Below, piece after piece: positions 51,253-59,680 of a DNA stretch of 64,000 bases. The notes below the pieces were generated by a model. That model had not been told where the DNA came from, ran no database searches, and saw only the letters and a program-made list of their open reading frames with translations. The position numbers and the translations under genes are program-made. How positions within the stretch are numbered: the first letter of the stretch is position 1; every line of letters begins with the position of its first letter. The DNA comes from Streptomyces sp. G-G2 (lineage in GTDB: Bacteria; Actinomycetota; Actinomycetes; Streptomycetales; Streptomycetaceae), in NCBI RefSeq assembly GCF_030063135.1, contig NZ_JASISO010000019.1, positions 31,205 through 95,204 on the forward strand, written 5' to 3'.

Positions 51253-51295
51253 AGCGATTCCCCCGTCGTCGCAGATCGCTCAGGCGCTTCCCCCA

Positions 51296-51339
51296 CACAA
51301 CGGCGCCATCGTGAACCTGAACACGATGGCGCCGTTGTG
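51296..51339 (+). terminator. Terminator after the peptide operon
   Basis: The 18-bp stem CACAACGGCGCCATCGTG with its complement and an 8-base loop. Confidence 0.88.
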
Positions 51340-51419
51340 CTGCGCCCGTCCAGTGCTTGAACCGGAAACCTCCCGGAAATGGCCCGAAAAAATCACTCGC
51401 GCCGTGTCACCTCGCCCGC

Positions 51420-51824
51420 TCAGGCGCGCCCCATCGCGCGGTCGAGCGTGATCTCCAGGACGACCCGGTCCGGATTGGGCGACGGGACGCGTCCGTACCG
51501 CTCCGCGTAACGCGCCACCGCGTCGGCGACCGACGCCTCGTCGTCGACGATCCGCCCGCGCCCTTCGAGGGTCGCCCAGCGGCGCCCCGCCATCTGGCAC
51601 ACCGCGACCCTGGCCCCCTCGGGCCCGGCCGCCGCGATGTTGCGGACCTTGCGGCTGTGCTTGTTGCAGATCACCCGGGCCACCCCGGCCTCCGGGTCGT
51701 AGGTCACGCCCACCGGCACGACGTGCGGCGTTCCGTCGGGGCGCGGGGTGGTCAGCGTGCAGATGTGCCGTTCCCGCCAGAAGGCGAGGTAGTCGGCCGT
51801 CGGGTTGAGTACGTCATGGGACAT
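51420..51824 (-). CDS. PPOX-class (pyridoxamine-phosphate-oxidase-fold) FMN/F420-binding protein
   Basis: The protein has 134 aa. The split-barrel pattern is HICTLTTPRPDGTPHVVPVG, then RVICNKHSRKVRNIA, then ARVAVCQMAGRRWATLEGRG. This resembles actinobacterial PPOX proteins that use F420 or FMN. The substrate is unknown. A TACGCT -10 box seven bases before the ATG suggests leaderless translation. It is divergent from clpB and shares its HAIR-containing promoter region, so HspR could also affect it. Confidence 0.85.
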   Translation of the reverse strand: MSHDVLNPTADYLAFWRERHICTLTTPRPDGTPHVVPVGVTYDPEAGVARVICNKHSRKVRNIAAAGPEGARVAVCQMAGRRWATLEGRGRIVDDEASVADAVARYAERYGRVPSPNPDRVVLEITLDRAMGRA

Positions 51825-51847
51825 GCGCCGAAGCGTACGAGCTTGCC

Positions 51848-51868
51848 CTTGAGTGGAATAGACTCAAC
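51848..51868 (+). promoter_or_regulatory. HAIR HspR-binding site upstream of clpB
   Basis: CTTGAGT-N7-ACTCAAC differs from consensus at one base and lies 47 bases before the clpB start. Confidence 0.9.
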
Positions 51869-51915
51869 TTTGTGCACGCTTCCCATGGCAAAGAAGGAAC
51901 GGAGAGGGGCTGTAC

Positions 51916-54501
51916 GTGGACGCCGAGCTGACCAACAAGAGCCGGGCCGCCCTGAACGCCGCCACCAGCCGGGCGGTCAAGGACGGCCACGCCGACCTGA
52001 CCCCCGCCCACCTGCTGCTGGCACTGCTCACGGGCGAGGACAACGAGAACGTCACCGATCTGCTCGCCGCCGCCGAAGCCGACCAGGCCGTCGTACGAGC
52101 GGGCGCCGAGCGCCTGCTCGCCGCGCTGCCCAGCGTCACCGGATCCACCGTCGCGCCCCCGCAGCCCAGCCGCGACCTGCTCGCCGTACTGGCCGAGGCC
52201 GACCGGGAGGCCGGGCGGCTCGGCGACGAGTACCTCTCCACCGAGCACCTCCTCATCGCCGTCGCCGCCAAGGGCGGCGCGGCGGGCGAGGTCCTTTCCG
52301 CGCAGGGCGCGACCGCGAAGAAGCTGCTGTCCGCATTCGAGACCTCAAGAGGAGGGCGGCGGGTGACCTCCCCCGACCCCGAGGGCCAGTACAAGGCCCT
52401 GGAGAAGTTCGGCACCGACTTCACGGCCGCGGCGCGTGAGGGCAAGCTCGACCCGGTGATCGGCCGGGACCAGGAGATCCGCCGCGTGGTGCAGGTGCTC
52501 TCGCGGCGTACGAAGAACAACCCGGTGCTGATCGGCGAGCCGGGCGTGGGCAAGACCGCCGTGGTCGAGGGGCTGGCCCAGCGGATCGTGAAGGGCGACG
52601 TACCGGAATCCCTGAAGAACAAGCGGCTGGTCTCGCTCGACCTCGGCGCGATGGTGGCCGGGGCGAAGTACCGCGGTGAGTTCGAGGAACGGCTCAAGAC
52701 CGTCCTCGCGGAGATCAAGGCCAGCGACGGTCAGATCATCACCTTCATCGACGAGCTGCACACGGTCGTCGGCGCGGGCGCGGGCGGCGACTCCGCGATG
52801 GACGCGGGCAACATGCTCAAGCCGATGCTGGCCCGCGGCGAGCTGCGGATGGTCGGCGCCACGACCCTGGACGAGTACCGCGAGCGGATCGAGAAGGACC
52901 CGGCGCTGGAGCGCCGCTTCCAGCAGGTGCTGGTCGCGGAGCCGTCCGTCGAGGACACGATCGCGATCCTGCGCGGGCTCAAGGGGCGGTACGAGGCCCA
53001 CCACAAGGTGGTCATCAACGACAGCGCGCTGGTGGCGGCCGCGACCCTGTCCGACCGGTACATCACCTCCCGCTTCCTCCCGGACAAGGCCATCGACCTG
53101 GTTGACGAGGCCGCGTCCCGGCTCCGCATGGAGATCGACTCCTCCCCGCTGGAGATCGACGAGCTCCAGCGCGCGGTGGACCGGCTGCGGATGGAGGAGC
53201 TGGCGCTGAAGAACGAGTCCGACCCGGCCTCGCTGGAGCGGCTGGAGCGGCTGCGCAGGGACCTCGCCGACAAGGACGAGGAGCTGCGCGGGCTGACCGC
53301 CCGCTGGGAGAAGGAGAAGCGGTCCCTGAACCGGGTCGGTGAGCTGAAGGAGCGCCTCGACGACCTGCGCGGGCAGGCGGAGCGCGCCCAGCGCGACGGT
53401 GACTTCGACTCGGCCTCCCAGCTGCTGTACGGGGAGATCCCGGCCCTGGAGCGGGAGCTGGCGGAAGCCACCGAGGCGGAGGCGGAGGTCTCGCTGGACA
53501 CGATGGTCAAGGACGAGGTCGGCCCGGACGACATCGCGGACGTGGTGGGCGCGTGGACCGGCATCCCCGCGGGGCGCCTGCTGGAGGGTGAGACGCAGAA
53601 GCTGCTGCGGATGGAGGAGGAGCTCGGGCGGCGGCTGATCGGCCAGCAGGAGGCCGTAGGGGCCGTCTCGGACGCCGTACGCCGCACCCGCGCCGGGATC
53701 GCGGACCCGGACCGGCCGACGGGCTCGTTCCTGTTCCTGGGCCCGACGGGTGTGGGCAAGACCGAGCTGGCGAAGGCCCTGGCGGACTTCCTGTTCGACG
53801 ACGAGCGGGCCATGATCCGCATCGACATGTCGGAGTACGGGGAGAAGCACAGCGTGGCCCGGCTGGTCGGGGCGCCCCCCGGGTACGTCGGGTACGAGGA
53901 GGGCGGCCAGCTCACCGAGGCCGTCCGCAGGCGCCCGTACAGCGTGGTGCTGCTCGACGAGGTGGAGAAGGCGCACCCGGAGGTCTTCGACGTCCTGCTC
54001 CAGGTCCTGGACGACGGGCGGCTCACGGACGGGCAGGGGCGGACGGTGGACTTCCGCAACACCATCCTGGTCCTGACCTCGAACCTGGGCAGCCAGCACC
54101 TGATGGATCCCTCGACCTCGGCGGAGGTGAAGAAGGAGCGGGTCCTGGACGCGGTCCGGGCGAGTTTCAAGCCGGAGTTCATCAACCGGCTCGACGACCT
54201 GGTGGTCTTCTCCGCGCTGGACCGGGCCGAGCTGGCGCACATCGCCGAGCTCCAGATCGGCCGCCTGGCCGCCCGGCTCGCGGAGCGCCGGCTGAGCCTG
54301 GACGTGACGCCGGAGGCGCTGGCCTGGCTGGCGGACAAGGGCAACGACCCGGCGTACGGCGCGCGCCCGCTGCGGCGGCTGATCCAGACGGCGATCGGTG
54401 ACCGCCTGGCCCGGGAGATCCTGGCGGGCGAGGTCAAGGACGGCGACACGGTACGCGTGGACGTCGCGGGCGAGGACCTGCTGGTGGGCAAGGCCCTGTA
54501 G
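51916..54501 (+). CDS. clpB: ATP-dependent disaggregase ClpB
   Basis: The protein has 861 aa. GTG 51916 follows GGAGAGGGG. The Clp-N double repeat is at about 1-140. The first AAA+ module has Walker A GEPGVGKTAVVEGLAQ and Walker B TFIDELHT. The middle coiled coil (about 400-530) carries RLERLRRDLADKDEELRGLT. The second AAA+ module has GPTGVGKTELAKALA and VVLLDEVEKAHPEVF. It works with DnaK to dissolve aggregates. Control by HspR is expected from the HAIR site. Length is normal. Confidence 0.98.
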   Translation: MDAELTNKSRAALNAATSRAVKDGHADLTPAHLLLALLTGEDNENVTDLLAAAEADQAVVRAGAERLLAALPSVTGSTVAPPQPSRDLLAVLAEADREAGRLGDEYLSTEHLLIAVAAKGGAAGEVLSAQGATAKKLLSAFETSRGGRRVTSPDPEGQYKALEKFGTDFTAAAREGKLDPVIGRDQEIRRVVQVLSRRTKNNPVLIGEPGVGKTAVVEGLAQRIVKGDVPESLKNKRLVSLDLGAMVAGAKYRGEFEERLKTVLAEIKASDGQIITFIDELHTVVGAGAGGDSAMDAGNMLKPMLARGELRMVGATTLDEYRERIEKDPALERRFQQVLVAEPSVEDTIAILRGLKGRYEAHHKVVINDSALVAAATLSDRYITSRFLPDKAIDLVDEAASRLRMEIDSSPLEIDELQRAVDRLRMEELALKNESDPASLERLERLRRDLADKDEELRGLTARWEKEKRSLNRVGELKERLDDLRGQAERAQRDGDFDSASQLLYGEIPALERELAEATEAEAEVSLDTMVKDEVGPDDIADVVGAWTGIPAGRLLEGETQKLLRMEEELGRRLIGQQEAVGAVSDAVRRTRAGIADPDRPTGSFLFLGPTGVGKTELAKALADFLFDDERAMIRIDMSEYGEKHSVARLVGAPPGYVGYEEGGQLTEAVRRRPYSVVLLDEVEKAHPEVFDVLLQVLDDGRLTDGQGRTVDFRNTILVLTSNLGSQHLMDPSTSAEVKKERVLDAVRASFKPEFINRLDDLVVFSALDRAELAHIAELQIGRLAARLAERRLSLDVTPEALAWLADKGNDPAYGARPLRRLIQTAIGDRLAREILAGEVKDGDTVRVDVAGEDLLVGKAL

Positions 54502-54650
54502 CGGTGCCGGCCTTCGGGCAGGCACCGCCGCGCATCCCCTTTAACCAGCTCTTATACGTGTCCGCCCGGAGCGGATCGTGGGTGCGGGGGTGGACACGGG
54601 GTGGGCGCGATGGGAGAGGATGAAGGTATCCGCACGAAGGGAAGTACACG

Positions 54651-55244
54651 GTGAGCATCGACCCGGCCTCGATTCCGAACTTCGGGGGTCAGCCCGAACC
54701 GCAGGCCACAGGACCGGCGGGCCCCGTCGTCCCCGACCAGGATCTGGTCAAGCAGCTCCTGGAGCAGATGGAGCTGAAGTACGTCGTCGACGACGAGGGT
54801 GACCTCGCGGCGCCGTGGGAGGACTTCCGCACGTACTTCATGTTCCGCGGTGAAGACGAGCAGCAGGTCTTCTCGGTGCGGACGTTCTACGACCGCCCGC
54901 ACGCCATCGAGGAGAAGCACCAGCTCCTCGAGGCCATCGACGACTGGAACCGCCGCACCCTGTGGCCCAAGGTCTACAGCCACACCCACGACGACGGCTC
55001 GGTCCGTCTGATCGGTGAGGCGCAGATGCTGATCGGCACCGGCGTCTCGCTGGAGCACTTCGTGTCCTCCACGGTCAGCTGGGTCCGCGCGTCCATCGAG
55101 TTCGACAAGTGGCTCCTGGAGCAGTTCGGCCTGGAGAAGGACGTCGACTCGGCGGACAAGTCCGCCGACGCCGGCAAGTCCGAGAAGAAGGACAGCGCCG
55201 AGGGCGCCGAAGGCGCCGAAGGCGACGACGACTCCAAGAACTGA
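54651..55244 (+). CDS. YbjN domain protein
   Basis: The protein has 197 aa. GTG 54651 follows GGAAG and the YbjN fold follows (LLEQMELKYVVDDEGDLAAP, then YFMFRGEDEQQVFSVRTFYD, then DDWNRRTLWPKVYSHTHDDG). The C-terminus is a low-complexity Asp/Ser/Lys/Glu tail. YbjN/type III-chaperone-fold proteins are often stress-linked; the exact role is unknown. Confidence 0.87.
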   Translation: MSIDPASIPNFGGQPEPQATGPAGPVVPDQDLVKQLLEQMELKYVVDDEGDLAAPWEDFRTYFMFRGEDEQQVFSVRTFYDRPHAIEEKHQLLEAIDDWNRRTLWPKVYSHTHDDGSVRLIGEAQMLIGTGVSLEHFVSSTVSWVRASIEFDKWLLEQFGLEKDVDSADKSADAGKSEKKDSAEGAEGAEGDDDSKN

Positions 55245-55262
55245 GTCGCCCCGCCGAACGCC

Positions 55263-56423
55263 TTAGAGCGGGACGTGCGAGATCAGCATCAGATACGTCC
55301 CGTAGAGGTACGAGAGCCCGGCCAGGGCCCCGGTCGCCACGACCGCGGTCCGCGGCCGGGCTCTCGCCATCGCGGCCGCGAGCGGCAGCAGCAGCGGGAA
55401 CGCGGGCAGCAGGAACCGCGGCTTGGAGTCGAAGAACCCCGCCCCGCCGAGGGTGATCACCAGCAGGACGGCGGTGTACACGAGCAGCGGCAGCGGTGCC
55501 CGGTCCAGCGCCAGCAGCACCGCGAGGCCCACCGCCAGCGCCAGGACGGCCAGCGTCATCGCGGAGTTCGGCGAGCCCTGCCCGGTCAGCACCCGCGAGG
55601 CCGCGCGCACCGCCCCGGCCCCGAAGTCGAAGCGCGAGCCCCAGGCGTCCTGGACGGCGAAGTAGCCGCCCAGCGGATCGCGGCGCCGCCACCCCACGGC
55701 CAGCAGGTACGCCGCCCAGCCCGCCGGAGCCAGCAGCCCGGCCGCCCACACCTCGGCCCGGCGGTGTTCCCCGCGCGCCACCAGCGCGTACAGGGCGGTC
55801 ACCGACACCGCCGCGGCCACCGCGATGCCGGTCGGCCGGGTCAGCCCGGCGAGTATCGCCAGGCCCGCCGCCCACAACCACCGCTCGCGCAGCAGCGCGT
55901 ACAGCGACCAGGCGGCCAGCGCGGCCAGCAGCGACTCCGTGTACCCGGTGGTGAACACCACGGCGTGCGGCTGGACCCCCCACAGCGCCACCAGCAGCAC
56001 CCCGGCCCGCTTCCCGGCGACCCGCTCGCCGACCCGGTACACCCCGACGGCGGCCGCGGCGGCCGCCGACCAGGCCACCAGGAGCCCGGCTCCGGCGGCC
56101 CCCACGGGCAGCAGGACGCACGTGAGCCGCATCAGCGAGGGGTAGAGCGGGAAGAAGGCCAGATCGCTCTGTACGGACCCGGTGGCGGGCCACGCCAGGC
56201 TGCGCCCGTAGCCGTGCTCGGTGATCGCGATGTACCAGCCGGAGTCCCAGGAGGTGCCGAGCACGGCGACCGGGTCCTTGCCCGCCCACCACGCCCCGAG
56301 GGCGATCAGGAGCACCCCGCCGCCGCGGACGACGGCGAACACCGCCAGCGCGGTCGCCCCGGCCGACAGGCCCGCCGTTCCCGGACGCGCCGAAGCCGTC
56401 ACCGTGCGCGTGCCCGTACTCAT
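55263..56423 (-). CDS. Integral membrane mannosyltransferase (PIG-V-like GT-C)
   Basis: The protein has 386 aa. ATG 56423 lies just after GGGGGA. About ten membrane helices are present. The first loop contains TSWDSGWYIAITEHGYGRSL, where the acidic WDS region matches the catalytic loop of PIG-V/GT-C enzymes, and SDLAFFPLYPSLMR. GLTRPTGIAVAAAVSV is another family motif. It probably uses a polyprenyl-linked sugar on the outer face of the membrane; the acceptor is unknown. Confidence 0.86.
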   Translation of the reverse strand: MSTGTRTVTASARPGTAGLSAGATALAVFAVVRGGGVLLIALGAWWAGKDPVAVLGTSWDSGWYIAITEHGYGRSLAWPATGSVQSDLAFFPLYPSLMRLTCVLLPVGAAGAGLLVAWSAAAAAAVGVYRVGERVAGKRAGVLLVALWGVQPHAVVFTTGYTESLLAALAAWSLYALLRERWLWAAGLAILAGLTRPTGIAVAAAVSVTALYALVARGEHRRAEVWAAGLLAPAGWAAYLLAVGWRRRDPLGGYFAVQDAWGSRFDFGAGAVRAASRVLTGQGSPNSAMTLAVLALAVGLAVLLALDRAPLPLLVYTAVLLVITLGGAGFFDSKPRFLLPAFPLLLPLAAAMARARPRTAVVATGALAGLSYLYGTYLMLISHVPL

Positions 56424-56490
56424 GTCCCCCGGCTCTCCGGCTGCAGCCTGCGTACGCGTGCGTGTCAGTGCCCCTGCGTACGCTCGTCGG

Positions 56491-56913
56491 ATGAGAGCTT
56501 CGGGCACGTTCAAGGTGGTCAGTTTCACCCCGGCACCGCTCGCCCCGGAACCCCCGGTGGAAACCGGGCTCCCGGTGGGCGTGGCCACCATGGAGAAACA
56601 CTACGAGGGGGCCGGTCTGACCGGGACGTCGGCCACCCTCTTCAGCTACGCGTTCGACCAGGCGAAGAGCGTGGGCACGTACGTGGCGATGGAGTCCTTC
56701 GAGGGCGCGCTCGACGGCCGCGCGGGCACCTTCAACTTCGCGCACTCGGCGACCACCACCGGTGGTCCGTCCCGCGAGGCGGAGTTCTTCCTGATCGTCC
56801 CCGGCAGTGGCACCGCCGCCCTCGCCGGAATCACGGGCTCGGGCGGCCTGACGGTGGACCCGGACGGCACCCACCGGGTCTGGTTCGACTACGAGGTGGA
56901 GGACCAGGTGTAG
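56491..56913 (+). CDS. DUF3224 family protein
   Basis: The protein has 140 aa. ATG 56491; TACGCT six bases upstream suggests a leaderless mRNA. The beta-barrel pattern is MRASGTFKVVSFTPAPLAPE, then GTYVAMESFEGALDGRAGTF, then GTAALAGITGSGGL. It resembles allene-oxide-cyclase-like barrels; the biochemical role is unknown. Confidence 0.86.
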   Translation: MRASGTFKVVSFTPAPLAPEPPVETGLPVGVATMEKHYEGAGLTGTSATLFSYAFDQAKSVGTYVAMESFEGALDGRAGTFNFAHSATTTGGPSREAEFFLIVPGSGTAALAGITGSGGLTVDPDGTHRVWFDYEVEDQV

Positions 56914-56975
56914 GACCAGGTGCAGGGCGCGGCCCCCGGCGGCCGCGCCCGCTCCCCGTGGGGCGCGGCCCCGGT

Positions 56976-58166
56976 TCAGCGCCGGGAGAGGCGGCCGAGG
57001 CGGGTGGCGGCCTCCTGGAGGACGGCGTCCTTCTTGCAGAAGGCGAAGCGGACCTGGGTGGCGCCCGCGGACTTGTCGTCGTAGAAGACCTGGTTGGGGA
57101 TGGCGACGACCCCGCACAGGGCGGGGAGCCGACGGCAGAAGTCCAGGCCGTCGCGCTCCCCGAAGCCGGCGATGTCGGTGGTGATGAAGTACGTGCCCGC
57201 CGGGGCGTAGACCTCGAAGCCCGCCGCCGTCAGGCCGGTGGAGAGGATGTCGCGCTTGCGGGCCATGTCGGCGCGGAAGCCGTCGTAGTAGCTGTCCGGC
57301 AGGTCCAGGGCCTCGGCGATCGCGTACTGGAACGGGCCCGAGGCGACGTACGTCAGGAACTGCTTGGCCGAGCGGACCGCGCCGACCAGCTCGGGCGGCG
57401 CCGTGACCCAGCCGACCTTCCAGCCCGTGAACGAGAAGGTCTTGCCCGCGGAGGAGATGGTGACCGTGCGCTCGCGCATGCCGGGCAGCGAGGCCAGCGG
57501 GGTGTGGGCGCCCTCGAACACCAGGTGCTCGTACACCTCGTCGGTGACCACGAGCAGGTCGTGTTCGACGGCGAGGGCGGCGATCTCGGCGAGTTCGGCC
57601 GGGGTCAGCACCGTGCCCGTGGGGTTGTGCGGGGTGTTCAGGAGCAGCAGCCGGGTGCGCGGGGTGACGGCGGCGCGCAGTTCGTCGAGGTCGAGGGCGA
57701 AGGCTCCGGCGTGCGGGCGCAGGGTCACCGGGACGCGGGTGGCGCCCGCCATGGCGATGCAGGCGGCGTAGGAGTCGTAGAAGGGTTCGAGGGCGATGAC
57801 CTCGTCGCCCGGTTCGAGGAGGGCGAGGAGGGCGGCGGCGATGGCCTCCGTCGCACCGGCGGTGACCAGGATCTCGCTGTCGGGGTCGTAGGACAACCCG
57901 TAGAAGCGCTGCTGGTGGCGGGCGATCGCGGCGCGCAGTTCGGGGACGCCGGGACCGGGCGGGTACTGGTTGCCGCGGCCGGAGAGCACCGCGCGGGAGG
58001 CCGCCTCGGCGATCTCGGCCGGACCGTCGGTGTCGGGGAACCCCTGGCCGAGGTTGATCGATCCCGTGCTCGTCGCCAGGGCGGACATCTCCGCGAAGAT
58101 CGTGGTGCCGAACGAGGCGAGACGGCGGTTCAGGAGGGGGCGGCTGCCGCCCGCGGGTGCGCTCAT
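56976..58166 (-). CDS. PLP-dependent aminotransferase (class I/II)
   Basis: The protein has 396 aa. ATG 58166 is chosen over 58175 because AAGGATGGG then serves as ribosome site. Motifs are SINLGQGFPDTDGPAEIAEA, LLLLNTPHNPTGTVLTPAEL, VTDEVYEHLVF and the PLP-lysine region SSAGKTFSFTGWKVGWVTAP. It is close to the YbdL/kynurenine aminotransferase or succinyl-diaminopimelate aminotransferase (DapC) subgroup. The exact substrate is unresolved. Confidence 0.92.
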   Translation of the reverse strand: MSAPAGGSRPLLNRRLASFGTTIFAEMSALATSTGSINLGQGFPDTDGPAEIAEAASRAVLSGRGNQYPPGPGVPELRAAIARHQQRFYGLSYDPDSEILVTAGATEAIAAALLALLEPGDEVIALEPFYDSYAACIAMAGATRVPVTLRPHAGAFALDLDELRAAVTPRTRLLLLNTPHNPTGTVLTPAELAEIAALAVEHDLLVVTDEVYEHLVFEGAHTPLASLPGMRERTVTISSAGKTFSFTGWKVGWVTAPPELVGAVRSAKQFLTYVASGPFQYAIAEALDLPDSYYDGFRADMARKRDILSTGLTAAGFEVYAPAGTYFITTDIAGFGERDGLDFCRRLPALCGVVAIPNQVFYDDKSAGATQVRFAFCKKDAVLQEAATRLGRLSRR

Positions 58167-58305
58167 GGGGCCCATCCTTGGTCAACCTCTGGAGTTGCTC
58201 AAGTGTGCTTTGGCCGGAACGGGACGCGGGAATCACCCCGGCACGCGGGACGAGGGGATCCCGCGCCCCCGGGGGACCGGGCGTAACAGAAGGGGGTCGA
58301 GGACC

Positions 58306-58569
58306 ATGTTCCTGGCCTTTTTCATCGGTGTGGCGGTATTGCTGATCGGTTTCTTCTGGTTCCTGGCGCGGGGCGGGGGCCGGGGCTCCTCCGGCTCGTC
58401 GTCCGGGTCCGGCAGCTGGTGGGTGGGGGACGGGGGGTCGGACGGGGGGTCGTCCTCGTCGCACTCCTCGCACCACTCCTCGCACTCGTCCTGCTCGTCG
58501 CACTCGTCGTGTTCGAGCAGTTCCTGCGGATCGTCCTCCTGCGGTGGCGGAGGGTGCGGCGGGAGCTGA
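58306..58569 (+). CDS. Small membrane protein with Ser/His/Cys/Gly-rich tail
   Basis: The protein has 87 aa. ATG 58306 follows GGGGG. One membrane helix (MFLAFFIGVAVLLIGFFWFL) is followed by a Gly/Ser linker. The tail repeats SSHSSHHSSHSSCSS and ends SSSCGSSSCGGGGCGGS. The His/Cys density suggests metal binding. No family function is known to me; low-complexity composition calls for caution, although the start and helix look genuine. Confidence 0.6.
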   Translation: MFLAFFIGVAVLLIGFFWFLARGGGRGSSGSSSGSGSWWVGDGGSDGGSSSSHSSHHSSHSSCSSHSSCSSSSCGSSSCGGGGCGGS

Positions 58570-58916
58570 CCCTGGAGGTGGGTTAGGTGAGCGGTATATG
58601 CGCGCGGAAGGTGCCCGGCGGGAGTGCTTTGCGTCGGGTGGGTTTCCGTTGAAGCGCTGGTTGAACCGCTTGTAGGACCGCCTCGGGAGGCTCCTGGTTG
58701 AACACCTGAACTGTGTAGCCCCCGGGGGGATGTAAACCCCGTCAAGTTGGGTAAAAGCGCTGTGAGTGCCGTGCCTTTCATGATTCCCTCGGTTGAGTAG
58801 ACCAGTCCTCGGACCTCGCTGGACTTCCTGTGGACCAGAGCCGGTGACCCCCCACCCGTTGATTACCGCTGGCGGGCTCCGGCCCCTCTCCCCTCGCGCG
58901 TTTGCGGAGCCGACTC
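58570..58916. other. Intergenic region
   Basis: 347 bases without a recognised gene. CCCCGGGGGGATGTAAACCCC near 58720 could fold locally. No further call. Confidence 0.4.
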
Positions 58917-59438
58917 ATGCTCACGACCCTCCAGACCACTTACACCGACACGCGTGCCGCCGACCTCGCCTGGGCCCTGGGTCGGGAGCGGCTGCCCGCC
59001 CTGGCCGTACTGCACCTCGAACTGGCGAGCGCGAAAGTCGAGTTGCGCCTGCTCGGAGCCTCCCATCAGGTGCTGCTGGAGGAGGGTGACGTGCTCTGCT
59101 CGGAAACGGTCGCCTGCATGCCCGGCAGCAGCACCCCCCTGCCCCTCGGAGTGGCCAAACGGGTGGGTGACTGGGAGTACGAGTTCGCCGCACGGGTCGA
59201 GACCCTTTCGCAGGGGTCCTTCGCGGGACGGGCGCAGGAATTGCTCGCTCTGGTCGCGGATCACCCGAACGGGCTGGCCGGAACCTTCCCGGGCAGTCCG
59301 CACGCCTTCACCGCCCTGCTCGCGCAGCGCGACGAGGGGCAGGTGCGCTGGCGCACCTGGCACGCGTACCCGCAGGAAGGACAGCTGGTCGCGACCCGGA
59401 CCCGGGTGGGCGTGCGGATGGCGGTGCCCGTGCTGTAG
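58917..59438 (+). CDS. DUF2617 family protein
   Basis: The protein has 173 aa. ATG 58917 follows GGAG by six bases. It starts MLTTLQTTYTDTRAADLAWA; LELASAKVELRLLGASHQVL and VRWRTWHAYPQEGQLVATRT are family-typical. The function is unknown. Streptomyces copies commonly precede a membrane spermidine-synthase-like gene, as here (59681). Confidence 0.85.
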   Translation: MLTTLQTTYTDTRAADLAWALGRERLPALAVLHLELASAKVELRLLGASHQVLLEEGDVLCSETVACMPGSSTPLPLGVAKRVGDWEYEFAARVETLSQGSFAGRAQELLALVADHPNGLAGTFPGSPHAFTALLAQRDEGQVRWRTWHAYPQEGQLVATRTRVGVRMAVPVL

Positions 59439-59667
59439 GCCGCCGGGGAGCGTGGGGGCGCCGGTGCGCCGGGCCCGCGCGGTCCGCCGGGGGCATGCGG
59501 CCGCCGACGCCCGCGGGGGTGTCCTCGTCGCCGTTCGCGGCTCGCGCCGGGCGGCCGCGCAGACCGGCGCACGATCGTTTCCTCATTGCCGCGCGGTTAC
59601 GCCAACTGGCTGGAACGGTGCGCCACTTGCACCCATGTGGGTGACTGGGTGCGGGCAGGCCGTGACG

Positions 59668-59673
59668 TACGGT
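59668..59673 (+). promoter_or_regulatory. -10 element for a leaderless gene
   Basis: TACGGT ends seven bases before ATG 59681, with no ribosome site. Confidence 0.5.
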
Positions 59674-59680
59674 TCGCTTC

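Noticed and set aside
55075..58503. Reverse frame of 1142 aa and forward frame of 1003 aa over the same region
   Set aside because: Both are Arg/Gly/Pro-rich shadows crossing several well-supported genes on both strands.
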